Below are positions 52,357 to 60,184 of a stretch of DNA of 64,000 bases, in pieces. The notes under the pieces were generated by a model, which saw only the letters and a program-made list of their open reading frames with translations, was not told the DNA's origin and did not search any database. The DNA comes from Planctomycetota bacterium (GTDB taxonomy: Bacteria > Planctomycetota > JAJSAM01 > JAJVHW01), in assembly GCA_021776825.1 (NCBI GenBank), contig JAJFFG010000127.1:1-64000 (forward strand). The letters are read 5' to 3'. Position numbers and translations under genes: made by a program. Numbering within the stretch: the stretch's first letter is position 1; the number at the start of each line of letters is the position of its first letter.

Positions 52357-53919
52357 GTGAGAATCGCAGCCCTCATCCGCCCTGTCGCCATCGGCGCCGC
52401 GCTCCTCGTCGCTGCACTGCTCGGGGCCACACTGCTCGGGGCCTCGCCCGCGGCGGGCGCCGAGGGCGACGATCCGTACAGCGAGATCATCAAGACGTTC
52501 CGACGGAAGATGAAGGGCGCGACGGTCGAACGCGCCGCGTCCGCTATCGCCCTCCTCGACCCCGCCAATCCGAGGTCCCTCCCCGAGCTCGTCGGAGTCC
52601 TGGCGAAGGGGCACTGGTTTGTGCGCGGAACGGCGATCGAAGCCGTCGCGGCCATTCCGGACGGGCCGCTCCGGAGCGAGCTACGCCTCCACCTGGTGAC
52701 CCACGAGGACCCGTGGGTGCGCGAGGGCATCGCCTACGCGATGTCGGTCCGGCCGGTCGTGGGCGACGGCGAGGCATTGATCGGTGCCATGGACGACGCC
52801 GACTGGCACGTGCGCCGGACGGCCGCCCGGGCGCTTGGAGAGATCGTGTCCCGCGACGGCGTCGAGCGCCTCATCGGAGCGATCCAAGCCGAGACCGACC
52901 TGCGTGTCATGGTCTGGGTCGGAGCCAGCCTGCGCGGGATCGTCGGCCGCGAGCTCGGACGCGATCCCGCGATCTGGGCCGCCTGGTGGGAGCGCAACAA
53001 GGACCGCCCGGAGTGGAAGCGACAGGGCGACGAGGTCACGCGCGAGGAGTTCGCGGGCATCCCGCTCGAGACGTTCACCGTCGACTCTCCCGTCGACACC
53101 GAAGAGGTCGCGCGACGCCGCAACCGGCCGGACCTCTTCGTGCTCGCGCCGTTCGGTTACACGCACGACTACTTCCGTCCGTACCTGGACGAGGCCGCGC
53201 AGTTCGTGCGCATCACCTACGTCACGCTGCCGACGGTCCAGGAGTTGACCGGTCAGTCGGGGTACGGGCGCGGCATCCCCGTCTACCCGGTCGATCGACT
53301 GGCGCGGGCGCTGGACGAGCTCCGCGAGGCCAAGGGCAAGGAGCAGATCATCGTCATGGCGGCCGGGCCGGTGATCTGGATCGCCGAGAAGTACGCGCTG
53401 CGCTTCCCGAAGCGGACGGCCGGACTCGTGCTCGTGAACGGTTGGCTCGACCGCGAGAGCTACGGCAACGCGTTGCTGCGGCTCGGACGCGACGGCACGC
53501 GGAGCGAGAAGTGGGCCGCGAACCTCCTCCTGGGAAACATCGATGCGCAGCACACGCCGGAGGAGGGGCAGAGACTCCGTCGGGTGTTCCTCACGCACGC
53601 CCTGACAGACCGGCGCGACAGCGAGGCCTGGAGGCTGTGGCGTCGGACGGCGCGTGACCACGGCTTCGTGACGGTCCCGGACATCCAGTTCACGCGACGC
53701 GTGAAGATCGAGACGCCAACGCTGTTCACGTTTCCCGGCGAGTCCCCGTTCAGCGGCGGCGCCGACGAGGATCTGCGGCGTATCCGAGCCTCGTTCAAGA
53801 AGCCTACCCCGGTCACCGCGGTACTCCGTGACTCGCGCGGCATGGCACACATGGAGGACCCCCAGGAGTTCCTCCGCATTCTCGAGCGTTTCCTCCGCTA
53901 CCAGCATCTGATCGACTAA
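52357..53919 (+). CDS. Secreted HEAT-repeat protein with alpha/beta-hydrolase-like domain lacking the nucleophile
   Basis: The 520-residue protein starts at GTG 52357, with GAGGGG upstream, and has a signal peptide (to about residue 36, PAAGAEGDD). Residues of about 45-210 are HEAT repeats (SLPELVGVLAKGHWFVRGTAIEAVAAI; DADWHVRRTAARALGEIV). Residues of about 260-520 resemble an alpha/beta hydrolase. However, the nucleophile elbow G-x-S-x-G is AAGPV at 335-339, with Gly337 at the Ser position. His498 (GMAHMEDPQEFLRILERFL) fits the catalytic His. It is therefore probably a non-catalytic hydrolase fold, fused to a binding solenoid and exported. The true residue alignment would need a structure model. 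Confidence 0.75.
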   Translation: MRIAALIRPVAIGAALLVAALLGATLLGASPAAGAEGDDPYSEIIKTFRRKMKGATVERAASAIALLDPANPRSLPELVGVLAKGHWFVRGTAIEAVAAIPDGPLRSELRLHLVTHEDPWVREGIAYAMSVRPVVGDGEALIGAMDDADWHVRRTAARALGEIVSRDGVERLIGAIQAETDLRVMVWVGASLRGIVGRELGRDPAIWAAWWERNKDRPEWKRQGDEVTREEFAGIPLETFTVDSPVDTEEVARRRNRPDLFVLAPFGYTHDYFRPYLDEAAQFVRITYVTLPTVQELTGQSGYGRGIPVYPVDRLARALDELREAKGKEQIIVMAAGPVIWIAEKYALRFPKRTAGLVLVNGWLDRESYGNALLRLGRDGTRSEKWAANLLLGNIDAQHTPEEGQRLRRVFLTHALTDRRDSEAWRLWRRTARDHGFVTVPDIQFTRRVKIETPTLFTFPGESPFSGGADEDLRRIRASFKKPTPVTAVLRDSRGMAHMEDPQEFLRILERFLRYQHLID

Positions 53920-54004
53920 ACGGCGAAACCCAAGGCCTGCGCAAGGCGTCCAATGGAGGACGCTCTACGCGTGGCGGCGTGGAGCTCGGTTGGAGGGGCG
54001 CGAG

Positions 54005-55195
54005 ATGGGACGGACGGTCGGGACCCTGCTGACGGCGATCGCGGCCGCCCTCGTGGCCGTCCCGATGGCCACCGCTGAGGACGCCCCCACCTACGGCAAG
54101 TCCGTGGAGGAGATCTTCAAGGGCAAGGTCGTCAAGTTCACGAAGAAGGGCGAGATCGAGCTCTTCTACGACTTCGAGGACGAGGTCCAGCTCGCGGACT
54201 TCGAGATCTCGTGCCCGTTCCGCGCCATCGTCACTGCCGAGCGCTCGATCGATCGCGGGGGCGTGCGTCTGAAGGGCACCGGCAGCCTGCGCCACAAGGC
54301 GGTCTTCAGCGACTGGGTGGCCGCCGAGCTGACCATGACCCCCATGAAGGCCCAGGACTTCGGGCTCGCGGTCAGCGAGGAGCACCAGAGCGAGATCTTC
54401 ACGCTCTACTGCTGCTACGACCGTTACTTCGGGCTCGGCGACAACGTCACCGTGCCGCAGAACATGATCATCAAGTTCATCGCGCGCGACCCGAAGATCA
54501 ACCGCGATGGCTTCCAGGACTGGCGCTACTGCGGCTCACGCGGGCAGAAGCCGGTCATCAAGCGCAACAAGCCCCACGCCGTCAGCATCCGACGCGAGGG
54601 CATCGAGAGCCAGATGCGCATCAACGACTGGAAGAGCGGCGGCAAGGAGTGGGGCCGCGAGCTGACCTCCCAGATGTTCGCGCTCTACACCTACAAGTCC
54701 GACGTGCGGGGCGACGATCTCACGATCTCGGGCGTGCTCTCCGACGCGTTCCTCGAGAAGCACGAGATCGACCGCGCGAAGCTCATCGTGCCCCCGAAGC
54801 GGGGCAAGGCCGCCCCGACGGACGAGGAACCCGTCGCCGAGCCCGAGATCGCTCCGGACGAGGCCGAGCGCATTCGAGCTCGCATCGCGGGATATCCGCG
54901 CGAGACGAAGCCACTGAAGCTCGCCAAGATGCTCCGCGACCCCGAGATTCCCATGGCACTGCGCCAAGAGGCGGTGCAGCGAGCAGTCGGCTTCGGCAGC
55001 AAGAAGATCGTGCCGTACCTGGTCGACGGTCTCTATGACCCCGACGTCACCGCCCGCAGGCTCACGTTCGAGGCTGTGCAGGGTCTCCTGGGCAAGACGT
55101 TCGGATATCGTCCGGACGCGCCGGAGGCCGCGCGGGGCAAGGCCATCAAGAAGCTGAACGACTACATCAAGAAGCGGCAGAAGGACTTCCAGTAG
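54005..55195 (+). CDS. Secreted protein with beta-sandwich and HEAT-like tail
   Basis: The 396-residue protein starts at ATG 54005, with GGAGGGG upstream; a TTG at 53990 is less likely. The signal peptide ends at ATAEDAP. Residues of about 35-235 are beta-rich with conserved-looking blocks (GEIELFYDFEDEVQLADFE; FTLYCCYDRYFGLGDNVTVP; PHAVSIRREGIESQMRINDW). This recalls concanavalin/LamG-like sandwich domains, but it was not confidently assigned. The C-terminal 110 residues form a HEAT-like helical segment (QEAVQRAVGFGSKKIVPYLVDGLYDPDVTARRLTFEAVQGL). The function is unknown. Confidence 0.68.
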   Translation: MGRTVGTLLTAIAAALVAVPMATAEDAPTYGKSVEEIFKGKVVKFTKKGEIELFYDFEDEVQLADFEISCPFRAIVTAERSIDRGGVRLKGTGSLRHKAVFSDWVAAELTMTPMKAQDFGLAVSEEHQSEIFTLYCCYDRYFGLGDNVTVPQNMIIKFIARDPKINRDGFQDWRYCGSRGQKPVIKRNKPHAVSIRREGIESQMRINDWKSGGKEWGRELTSQMFALYTYKSDVRGDDLTISGVLSDAFLEKHEIDRAKLIVPPKRGKAAPTDEEPVAEPEIAPDEAERIRARIAGYPRETKPLKLAKMLRDPEIPMALRQEAVQRAVGFGSKKIVPYLVDGLYDPDVTARRLTFEAVQGLLGKTFGYRPDAPEAARGKAIKKLNDYIKKRQKDFQ

Positions 55196-55360
55196 CGGCA
55201 GCGGATACCCCGAAGAGAGATTCAGATTTCCGTAAGGGAGTCGTTGTAAGATCTGGGTGCAACCTGGGACGACCGGCGTGCGTCCTACGAACAAGGCGGG
55301 TGAGGGAACCAACCCTCGCGACCCGCGCCCGCGATGCGGGTGGAGAGGCCGGAGGCTGAC

Positions 55361-55813
55361 ATGCGCTCACTACTTCGATATTGCCTGACCTTCCTGATCG
55401 CCGCAGTGGCGGCGACGACTCTCGGTCCCGAGCAAGCAGCGGCCCGTGGCGGCGGCGGCGGCGGTGGTCGTGGCGGCGGTGGTGGCGGTCGCGGTGGCGG
55501 CGGTGGTCGTGGCGGCGGTCGCGGTGGCGGTCGCGGCGGTAGCCGTGGAGGCCAGCGCGGTGCTTCGCGCGGCGGTCGTGGCAAGAACAAGACCAACAAG
55601 CAGAAGTTCAACGACAAGAACATCCTCGGCTACCTGGAGCAGCTCCAGCGCGACGAGGCCGACTACGTCCGACCGGACTTCCGGTTCGAGTCCATCGACG
55701 AGCATCTCGTCGAGGATCGCGACGGTTCGCGGAGCCGGGACCTGAAGCGGTCCCGCGACGCCGCCGCCGCCGAGCGCCGGGCCGATCAGGAAGCCGGCTC
55801 TCACCCGTACTGA
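55361..55813 (+). CDS. Secreted glycine/arginine-rich (RGG-type) protein
   Basis: The 150-residue protein starts at ATG 55361, with a near-ideal GGAGG seven bases upstream; an earlier in-frame ATG at 55334 has none. A signal peptide (to about residue 28) leads directly into about 50 residues of almost pure Gly and Arg (RGGG repeats, then GGRGGSRGGQRGASRGG), followed by a basic Lys/Asn stretch. An acidic, mostly helical C-terminus follows (DNILGYLEQLQRDEADYVRPDFRFESIDEHL-like region). RGG tracts usually bind nucleic acids or drive condensation. Here the tract appears to be exported, which is odd. The base sequence is simple GGC/GGT/CGT repetition. Confidence 0.75.
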   Translation: MRSLLRYCLTFLIAAVAATTLGPEQAAARGGGGGGGRGGGGGGRGGGGGRGGGRGGGRGGSRGGQRGASRGGRGKNKTNKQKFNDKNILGYLEQLQRDEADYVRPDFRFESIDEHLVEDRDGSRSRDLKRSRDAAAAERRADQEAGSHPY

Positions 55814-55866
55814 CCCGCGCCGCGCACGGCCGGATCCGTACGACGCGAAGTCGGAACGGGGAACGA

Positions 55867-55904
55867 CCGCCCGCGTGGCGTGCTGCCAGCACGCTCGCGG
55901 GCGG
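55867..55904. terminator. Strong hairpin terminator after the Gly/Arg-rich gene
   Basis: CCGCCCGCG (55867-55875) pairs with CGCGGGCGG (55896-55904), and an inner stem GCGTGC/GCACGC continues it around a small loop. The tail CCGTGTTCGTTT is moderately T-rich. It lies 54 bases after the stop codon and is the most convincing intrinsic terminator in the window. Confidence 0.7.
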
Positions 55905-55953
55905 CCGTGTTCGTTTGGGGCTTAGGCCCGATAGCACCGAGGTTTTGCAGCCG

Positions 55954-57714
55954 ATGACCGACACACAGACTCGGCGGCCCCGCAGCCGCCTGATCCACCT
56001 CGTCCTCGGTGGCGCCTTGGCGCTCCTGCTCGCCGCGCCTGTCGGGACGGCCCACGCAGCCGACAGCCCCGCGAAGAAGTTGGTCGATAACGCCGCGCGC
56101 AAGCTCCGTGAACAGGATCTGTCTGGCGCGATCGCGTTGCTCGAGGAAGCGCTCGACACCGATCCGCGCAACCCCGACGCCCACCTTCTCTACCAAGACG
56201 TCGCGAGCGACGTGCTCGGCGTGGCCGACCTGCGGACGGCGTACGCCGAGAAGGCCGCAGCCGCCCCGGAGGACGCCCTCTTCCAATACCTCTCGACGCG
56301 GCTGCTCGAGCCGGAGGACGCCGCGAACGCGTTCGACCGACTCATCGCGAAGTTCCGGAAGTCGCCCTGGCCGCTCGTCGGCAAGGCCCGCGTCCTCGAG
56401 GAGGAGGGCCAGATCGACGCCGCGTTGAAGCTCCACGACGAGGCGATCGCGCGCGCCACCGGCGAGACGCGCTTCCGTGCCTACCAGGCCTTCGCCCTCG
56501 AGCGCTCCGGTCGTTGGAACGCCGCCGTCGAAGCTTGGACCAGAGTCTCGACGGAATGGCCGAAGGACCTTGCCGCCCAGATCGGTCTCGGCGAGGCCCT
56601 TCGTGGCGCCGGACGCCCGGACGAGGCCATCTCCGCCTTCTCGGCCGCGCAGAAGCTCAGCCCCGTCGACCCGGACCCGTACTACCGGATGGGACTCGCG
56701 CACCTTGATGCAGAGCGCTGGGACGAGTCGCTCGCGAGTCTGAAGCGCGCTCTCGCCATGGACGAGACCATGGTCCCCGCGCTCTGCGCGTCCTCGGAGA
56801 GTCTGCTCAAGAAGGCCATCGCGAAGTCGAAGGAGACGGGCGCGCTGATCGACGTGGGCGTGCTGAAGGAGGCGTCGACGTGGGCCATCAAGGCTGTCGC
56901 GTCGAACCCCGACAGCGCCGCGGCGCACTTCTCGCTCGGGGCGGTCTACGAGGCATTGGGCGAGGTGGACCCTGACGAGCTCGAGACCTCCCTCACGGAG
57001 TACGACGACGCACTCGACCTCCTGCCATTCCCGGGTCCGGAGAAGGTGCGCCTCCTGAATGCACGCGCGTACGTCCTGCTGCGCCTCGCGCGCTACGACG
57101 AGGCACTGGCCACCGTGAGCAAGGCGCTGGACATCGAGCCCGACAACGTGACCGCGATGGTCCACGGCAGCCACGCCTTGAACTCGCAGGACAAGTTCAA
57201 GGAGGCGATCAGCCAGTACCTCGACCCCGGGCTGAAGATCGCGAAGGACGAGCCGCGACTCGTGTTCGGCAAGGGCATGACGCTCTGGAACATGGAGGCC
57301 CACTCGAAGGCCCTGAAGTTCCTCGAGAAGGCCGTCGAACTCGATCCGGAAAACGGCATCTACCGCCTCGCCCTCGGCGAGATCTACTACGAGCTGAAGA
57401 AGAACAAGCAGGCTGGCGTCGAGTTGACCAAGGCGATCGAGCTGCGTCCGATGGACTCGATCGCGTGGACCGCCTACGGGCGCGTCTGCACGTCGCTCAA
57501 GGACTGGGAGTACGCCGTCGAGGCGTTCGAGAAGGTCATCGAGCTCGACGAGGAGTCGGTCGACGAGTACCTCTACCTTGGGATGATCTACTACGACTAT
57601 CTCAAGGACGTCGGCAAGGCTCAGGAGTACATCGAGCAGTTCCTGGAGCGTGGCGGCGACGATCCCAACATGGAGTCCTGGTTCGAGCGTGTCCTCGGCG
57701 AAGACCCCAACTAG
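55954..57714 (+). CDS. Secreted TPR-repeat protein
   Basis: The 586-residue protein starts at ATG 55954; a TTG at 55915 is in frame but less likely. The signal peptide ends at AHAADSP. The mature chain is a series of TPR units throughout: SGAIALLEEALDTDPRNPDAH, GQIDAALKLHDEAI, GRPDEAISAFSAAQKLSPVDPDPYYRMG, ERWDESLASLKRAL, ARYDEALATVSKALDIEPDNVTAM, AHSKALKFLEKAVELDPENGIYRLALGEIYYEL and KDWEYAVEAFEKVIELD. TPR solenoids bind other proteins, so a periplasmic scaffold role is likely. It is followed four bases later by a HEAT-repeat gene. Confidence 0.85.
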   Translation: MTDTQTRRPRSRLIHLVLGGALALLLAAPVGTAHAADSPAKKLVDNAARKLREQDLSGAIALLEEALDTDPRNPDAHLLYQDVASDVLGVADLRTAYAEKAAAAPEDALFQYLSTRLLEPEDAANAFDRLIAKFRKSPWPLVGKARVLEEEGQIDAALKLHDEAIARATGETRFRAYQAFALERSGRWNAAVEAWTRVSTEWPKDLAAQIGLGEALRGAGRPDEAISAFSAAQKLSPVDPDPYYRMGLAHLDAERWDESLASLKRALAMDETMVPALCASSESLLKKAIAKSKETGALIDVGVLKEASTWAIKAVASNPDSAAAHFSLGAVYEALGEVDPDELETSLTEYDDALDLLPFPGPEKVRLLNARAYVLLRLARYDEALATVSKALDIEPDNVTAMVHGSHALNSQDKFKEAISQYLDPGLKIAKDEPRLVFGKGMTLWNMEAHSKALKFLEKAVELDPENGIYRLALGEIYYELKKNKQAGVELTKAIELRPMDSIAWTAYGRVCTSLKDWEYAVEAFEKVIELDEESVDEYLYLGMIYYDYLKDVGKAQEYIEQFLERGGDDPNMESWFERVLGEDPN

Positions 57715-57718
57715 CCCC

Positions 57719-58957
57719 ATGCGATCCGTTGCTCGCCTTCGCGGTGCCGCGTGGCGCATCGCCGCGACCGTTCTCGTCAGCGCCGCGCTCGTTCTCGGCG
57801 TCGCGCAGCCGTCCCCGGCCACGGCCGAGGAGGACGGCGAGACGCCCGCCGCCGAGATCAAGGGCGACACCCCTGCGGCGAAGGTCAAGTCCGCCTCGTC
57901 CCTCGCGCTCTACGATCCGCAGGGTCTGTGCGTGGCCCTCGCGGCACTCCCGGAGCAGTTGAAGAAGGCGAAGGACGACGAGCTCGCTCCCGTCCTCGAC
58001 TTCCTCGCGGAGTACGTGGTCGTCGAGAAGAGTCGGCTGCTTCGGATGAGCGCCATCGAAGCCGGCCTGCGCCTCGATCGGAAGGGCCTCGCCGCTCGCC
58101 TCGCTCCCAAAGCCGACGGCGAGGACGCGCTTCGCTCGACGTTCGCTACCGAGGCGCTCGGCATCGTCGGCACGGCCGACGACATCCCGAAGTTGCTCGA
58201 GATGGCCCGCAGCCCGCGGCTCTACGTGGCGATCGCTGGGTGTCGCGCCGTCGCGCGCGTCGGCAAGTCGAAGCACGCCGCCGCACTCATCCAGATCGCG
58301 CTCGAGCACGGCAACATCACCGTGGCCGACGAGGCGGCGTGGGCAGCGCAGGACCTGCTGAAGAAGAAGAAGACCGTCATCGGCAAGCTGGCCAAGCTCG
58401 GGAAGAAGAACGGGGACGCCACCCGCCTTGGCGCCATCACGGCCGTGATTGCCGACAACCTGGCCGAGCCCCACGCCTGGCCGCAGAAGAAGGCGCTCAG
58501 CGCGCTTCCGGAGCTCATCGCCGAGGCGCCGAAGGTCGTGAAGATTCGGACGAACAACAAGAAGCACCGCGAGTCGGTCGAAGCCGCGCTCGCTTGGATG
58601 CGCGAGAAGATGCCTGGCAGCGAGCTCCTCCTCCGCGTCGCCGCTGGCGAGATCGCCGTGCCCCTGTCGCCGAAGGACGCCCACCTCGACGCGGAGACGC
58701 ACGCGATCGGCGTCCCGCTCATCTACACGGCCCAGAACGACCGCCAGCTGTCGTACCACCTGCTGCGGGCTGCCACCGTGCTCCTGGAGAACCGCCTCGG
58801 ACACCCGTACACGGGCCGCCGTGGATGGACGAACGGGATCTTCGACTGTTACGACCTCTGCTACGAGGCCCGCCTGTACAGCGCCGGCAAGGGCGGGATC
58901 AATCGAGCGGAGTTCATGGAGACGATCTTCGGAAAGCGTCCCTGGGGCGGGCAGTAG
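57719..58957 (+). CDS. Secreted HEAT-repeat protein
   Basis: The 412-residue protein starts at ATG 57719, four bases after the TPR gene stop. It has a signal peptide (to about residue 37, PATAEEDG). A HEAT-type solenoid spans about 80-270 (DALRSTFATEALGIVGTADDIPKLLEMARSPRLYVAIAGCRAVARVG; HAAALIQIALEHGNITVADEAAWAAQDLLKKK). The C-terminal 100 residues are different and Cys/Tyr-rich (TGRRGWTNGIFDCYDLCYEARLY) and look like a separate domain. It is probably co-expressed with the TPR protein. The first base of a structured repeat array follows its stop codon directly. Confidence 0.75.
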   Translation: MRSVARLRGAAWRIAATVLVSAALVLGVAQPSPATAEEDGETPAAEIKGDTPAAKVKSASSLALYDPQGLCVALAALPEQLKKAKDDELAPVLDFLAEYVVVEKSRLLRMSAIEAGLRLDRKGLAARLAPKADGEDALRSTFATEALGIVGTADDIPKLLEMARSPRLYVAIAGCRAVARVGKSKHAAALIQIALEHGNITVADEAAWAAQDLLKKKKTVIGKLAKLGKKNGDATRLGAITAVIADNLAEPHAWPQKKALSALPELIAEAPKVVKIRTNNKKHRESVEAALAWMREKMPGSELLLRVAAGEIAVPLSPKDAHLDAETHAIGVPLIYTAQNDRQLSYHLLRAATVLLENRLGHPYTGRRGWTNGIFDCYDLCYEARLYSAGKGGINRAEFMETIFGKRPWGGQ

Positions 58958-59155
58958 GTCACGGCGATTGCGTCGGGCGTCGTAGGTGGACGCGCGTCGG
59001 GGCATGTGGCAATCGCCGCGCCCTAGTTGTTGTTGGTCGGCTCCGCGGCTGCGTCAGCTCTCACGCGAGAGCAGCCCCCTCGGTCGCAGCCTTGCGTGGG
59101 CCTCACTCCCCCGCGTCACGGCGCCTGCGCTGACGCGCAACCGCCGCGCCCCGGG
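58958..59155 (+). repeat. Composite structured repeat, block C left, unit 1 (198 bp)
   Basis: The unit begins at the base after the TAG of the HEAT gene with GTCACGGCGATTGC. Hairpin H1 closes with GCAATCGCCGCGCC. The spacer is the GGTCGGCTCCGCGG type with stem GGCTGCG/CGCAGCC and cap GCTCTC/GAGAGC. Hairpin H3 (GGCGCCTGCGC then GCGCAACCGCC) ends in CGCGCCCCGG. Confidence 0.85.
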
Positions 59156-59351
59156 GTCACGTCGATCGCGGCGGGCGTCGTAGGTGGACGCGCGTCGGGG
59201 GCATGCGGCAATCGCCGCGCCTCCGTTGTTGCTGGTGTGTGCTCGGTCTCGTCGCCTCTCCGGCGAGAGCAACCGGCACCGGTCGAGGACCTCCGCGCAC
59301 ACATGCCCCGCGTCACGGCGCTTGCGCTCACGCGCAACCGTCGCGCCCCGG
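59156..59351 (+). repeat. Composite structured repeat, block C left, unit 2 (196 bp)
   Basis: The second tandem unit starts GTCACGTCGATCGC. It carries the alternative spacer (type II): GGTGTGTGCTCGGTCTCGTC and GGTCGAGGACCTCC, in which TGTGTGC pairs with GCACACA. H1 and H3 flank it as in unit 1. Confidence 0.85.
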
Positions 59352-59547
59352 GGTCACGTCGATTGCAGGGCGGTTGGTGGGTGGACGCGGATCGGGGCAT
59401 GCGGCAATCGCCGCGCCTCCGTTGTTGCTGGTGTGTGCTCGGTCTCGTCGCCTCTCCCGCGAGAGCCACCGGCACCGGTCGAGGACCTCCGCGCACACAT
59501 GCCCCGCGTCACGGCGCTTGCGCTGACGCGCAACCGTCGCGCCCCGG
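59352..59547 (+). repeat. Composite structured repeat, block C left, unit 3 (196 bp)
   Basis: The third tandem unit is nearly identical to unit 2 apart from the H1 loop (GTCACGTCGATTGCAGG start). It keeps the type II spacer and ends at CGCGCCCCGG before the junction GTGACGATCCGG. Confidence 0.85.
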
Positions 59548-59940
59548 GTGACGATCCGGACCGACCTCGCCCCTGCCAATCCCGCGCGGTCGCTGTGGCG
59601 ACGGCGCCGTAGGGGCGGACCGCCTGGTCCACCCCGCCCGCTGGGGTTCATCCGCACCAGGCGGGTCCGATGGCGCGCTGCGCACGACCCGCGTCATGCG
59701 GACCGCCATCGGTCGACGACCGGGCGCTCGCTCCTTGCCGTATCTCGCCGCGGGTGCGGATCCGACTCTCACGGGGCCGCCACCTCAATCGGGTCGTACG
59801 GGCGGATCTCCTGATCCGCCCCGCCCACCGGGGTCGCTCGCGCCAGGCGGGTCCTCTGGCGCACCGTGAACGACCCTCGTCATGCGGACGGCCATCGGAC
59901 GAGGGCGTCACGCCCCGTCGCCGATGCGCAACTATCCTGA
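59548..59940 (+). repeat. Composite structured repeat, block C left, tail modules
   Basis: Two tail modules follow the junction, with REP-like hairpins at 59609-59634 (GTAG foot, one mismatched pair) and 59796-59821 (GTAC foot, GGGCGGATC with GATCCGCCC). Each is followed by CGCCC and then a stretch ending near GCGGACCGCCATCGG or GCGGACGGCCATCGG. No gene is credible. Confidence 0.75.
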
Positions 59941-60172
59941 CGCTGGGGGCAACGCGGAGCATTGAACGCGATCCACCCGTCGCCGTGCGCGCAACCCGCG
60001 ACGCTCGGTTGCGCCCGAGCGCAACCAGCGTGACGCGGGGAATGCGCGCGCGGAGGTCCTCGACCCGAAGAGCTCACCGTCCCGATCGTGTGACGAGACC
60101 GAGCACGCGCGAGACAACATCAGACGTGGAGTAGAGGCGCGTTGATTGCGCCCGGGCGCAAGCAGCGTGACG
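59941..60172 (-). repeat. Composite structured repeat, block C right, diverged unit and module 4
   Basis: Read from the M24 peptidase stop on the minus strand, this begins GTCACGCTGCTTGCGC, an H3-like core. A type II spacer follows (GTGCTCGGTCTCGTC, GGTCGAGGACCTCCGCG) and then a second H3-like hairpin (GTCACGCTGGTTGCGC). The 44-bp module at 59960-60003, starting CATTGAACGCGATCCACC on the plus strand, matches 49097-49140 in block B with two mismatches. Confidence 0.7.
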
Positions 60173-60184
60173 CTACTCCACGTC
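60123..60184. terminator. Inverted repeat mirroring the last codons of the M24 peptidase
   Basis: GACGTGGAGTAG (60123-60134) is the exact reverse complement of 60173-60184. On the minus strand the latter reads as the peptidase's final codons, Asp-Val-Glu-stop. The 38 bases between are an H3-type repeat core starting GTCACGC next to the stop. This matches the layout at the toroid gene end (48442-48499). Confidence 0.65.

Noticed and set aside
58986..59612. Overlapping Arg/Pro/Ala-rich ORFs on both strands in the block C repeats (also in blocks A, B and D)
   Set aside because: They exist because tandem GC-rich repeats lack stop codons. They overlap each other, have no ribosome sites, and the conserved features are hairpins rather than codons.
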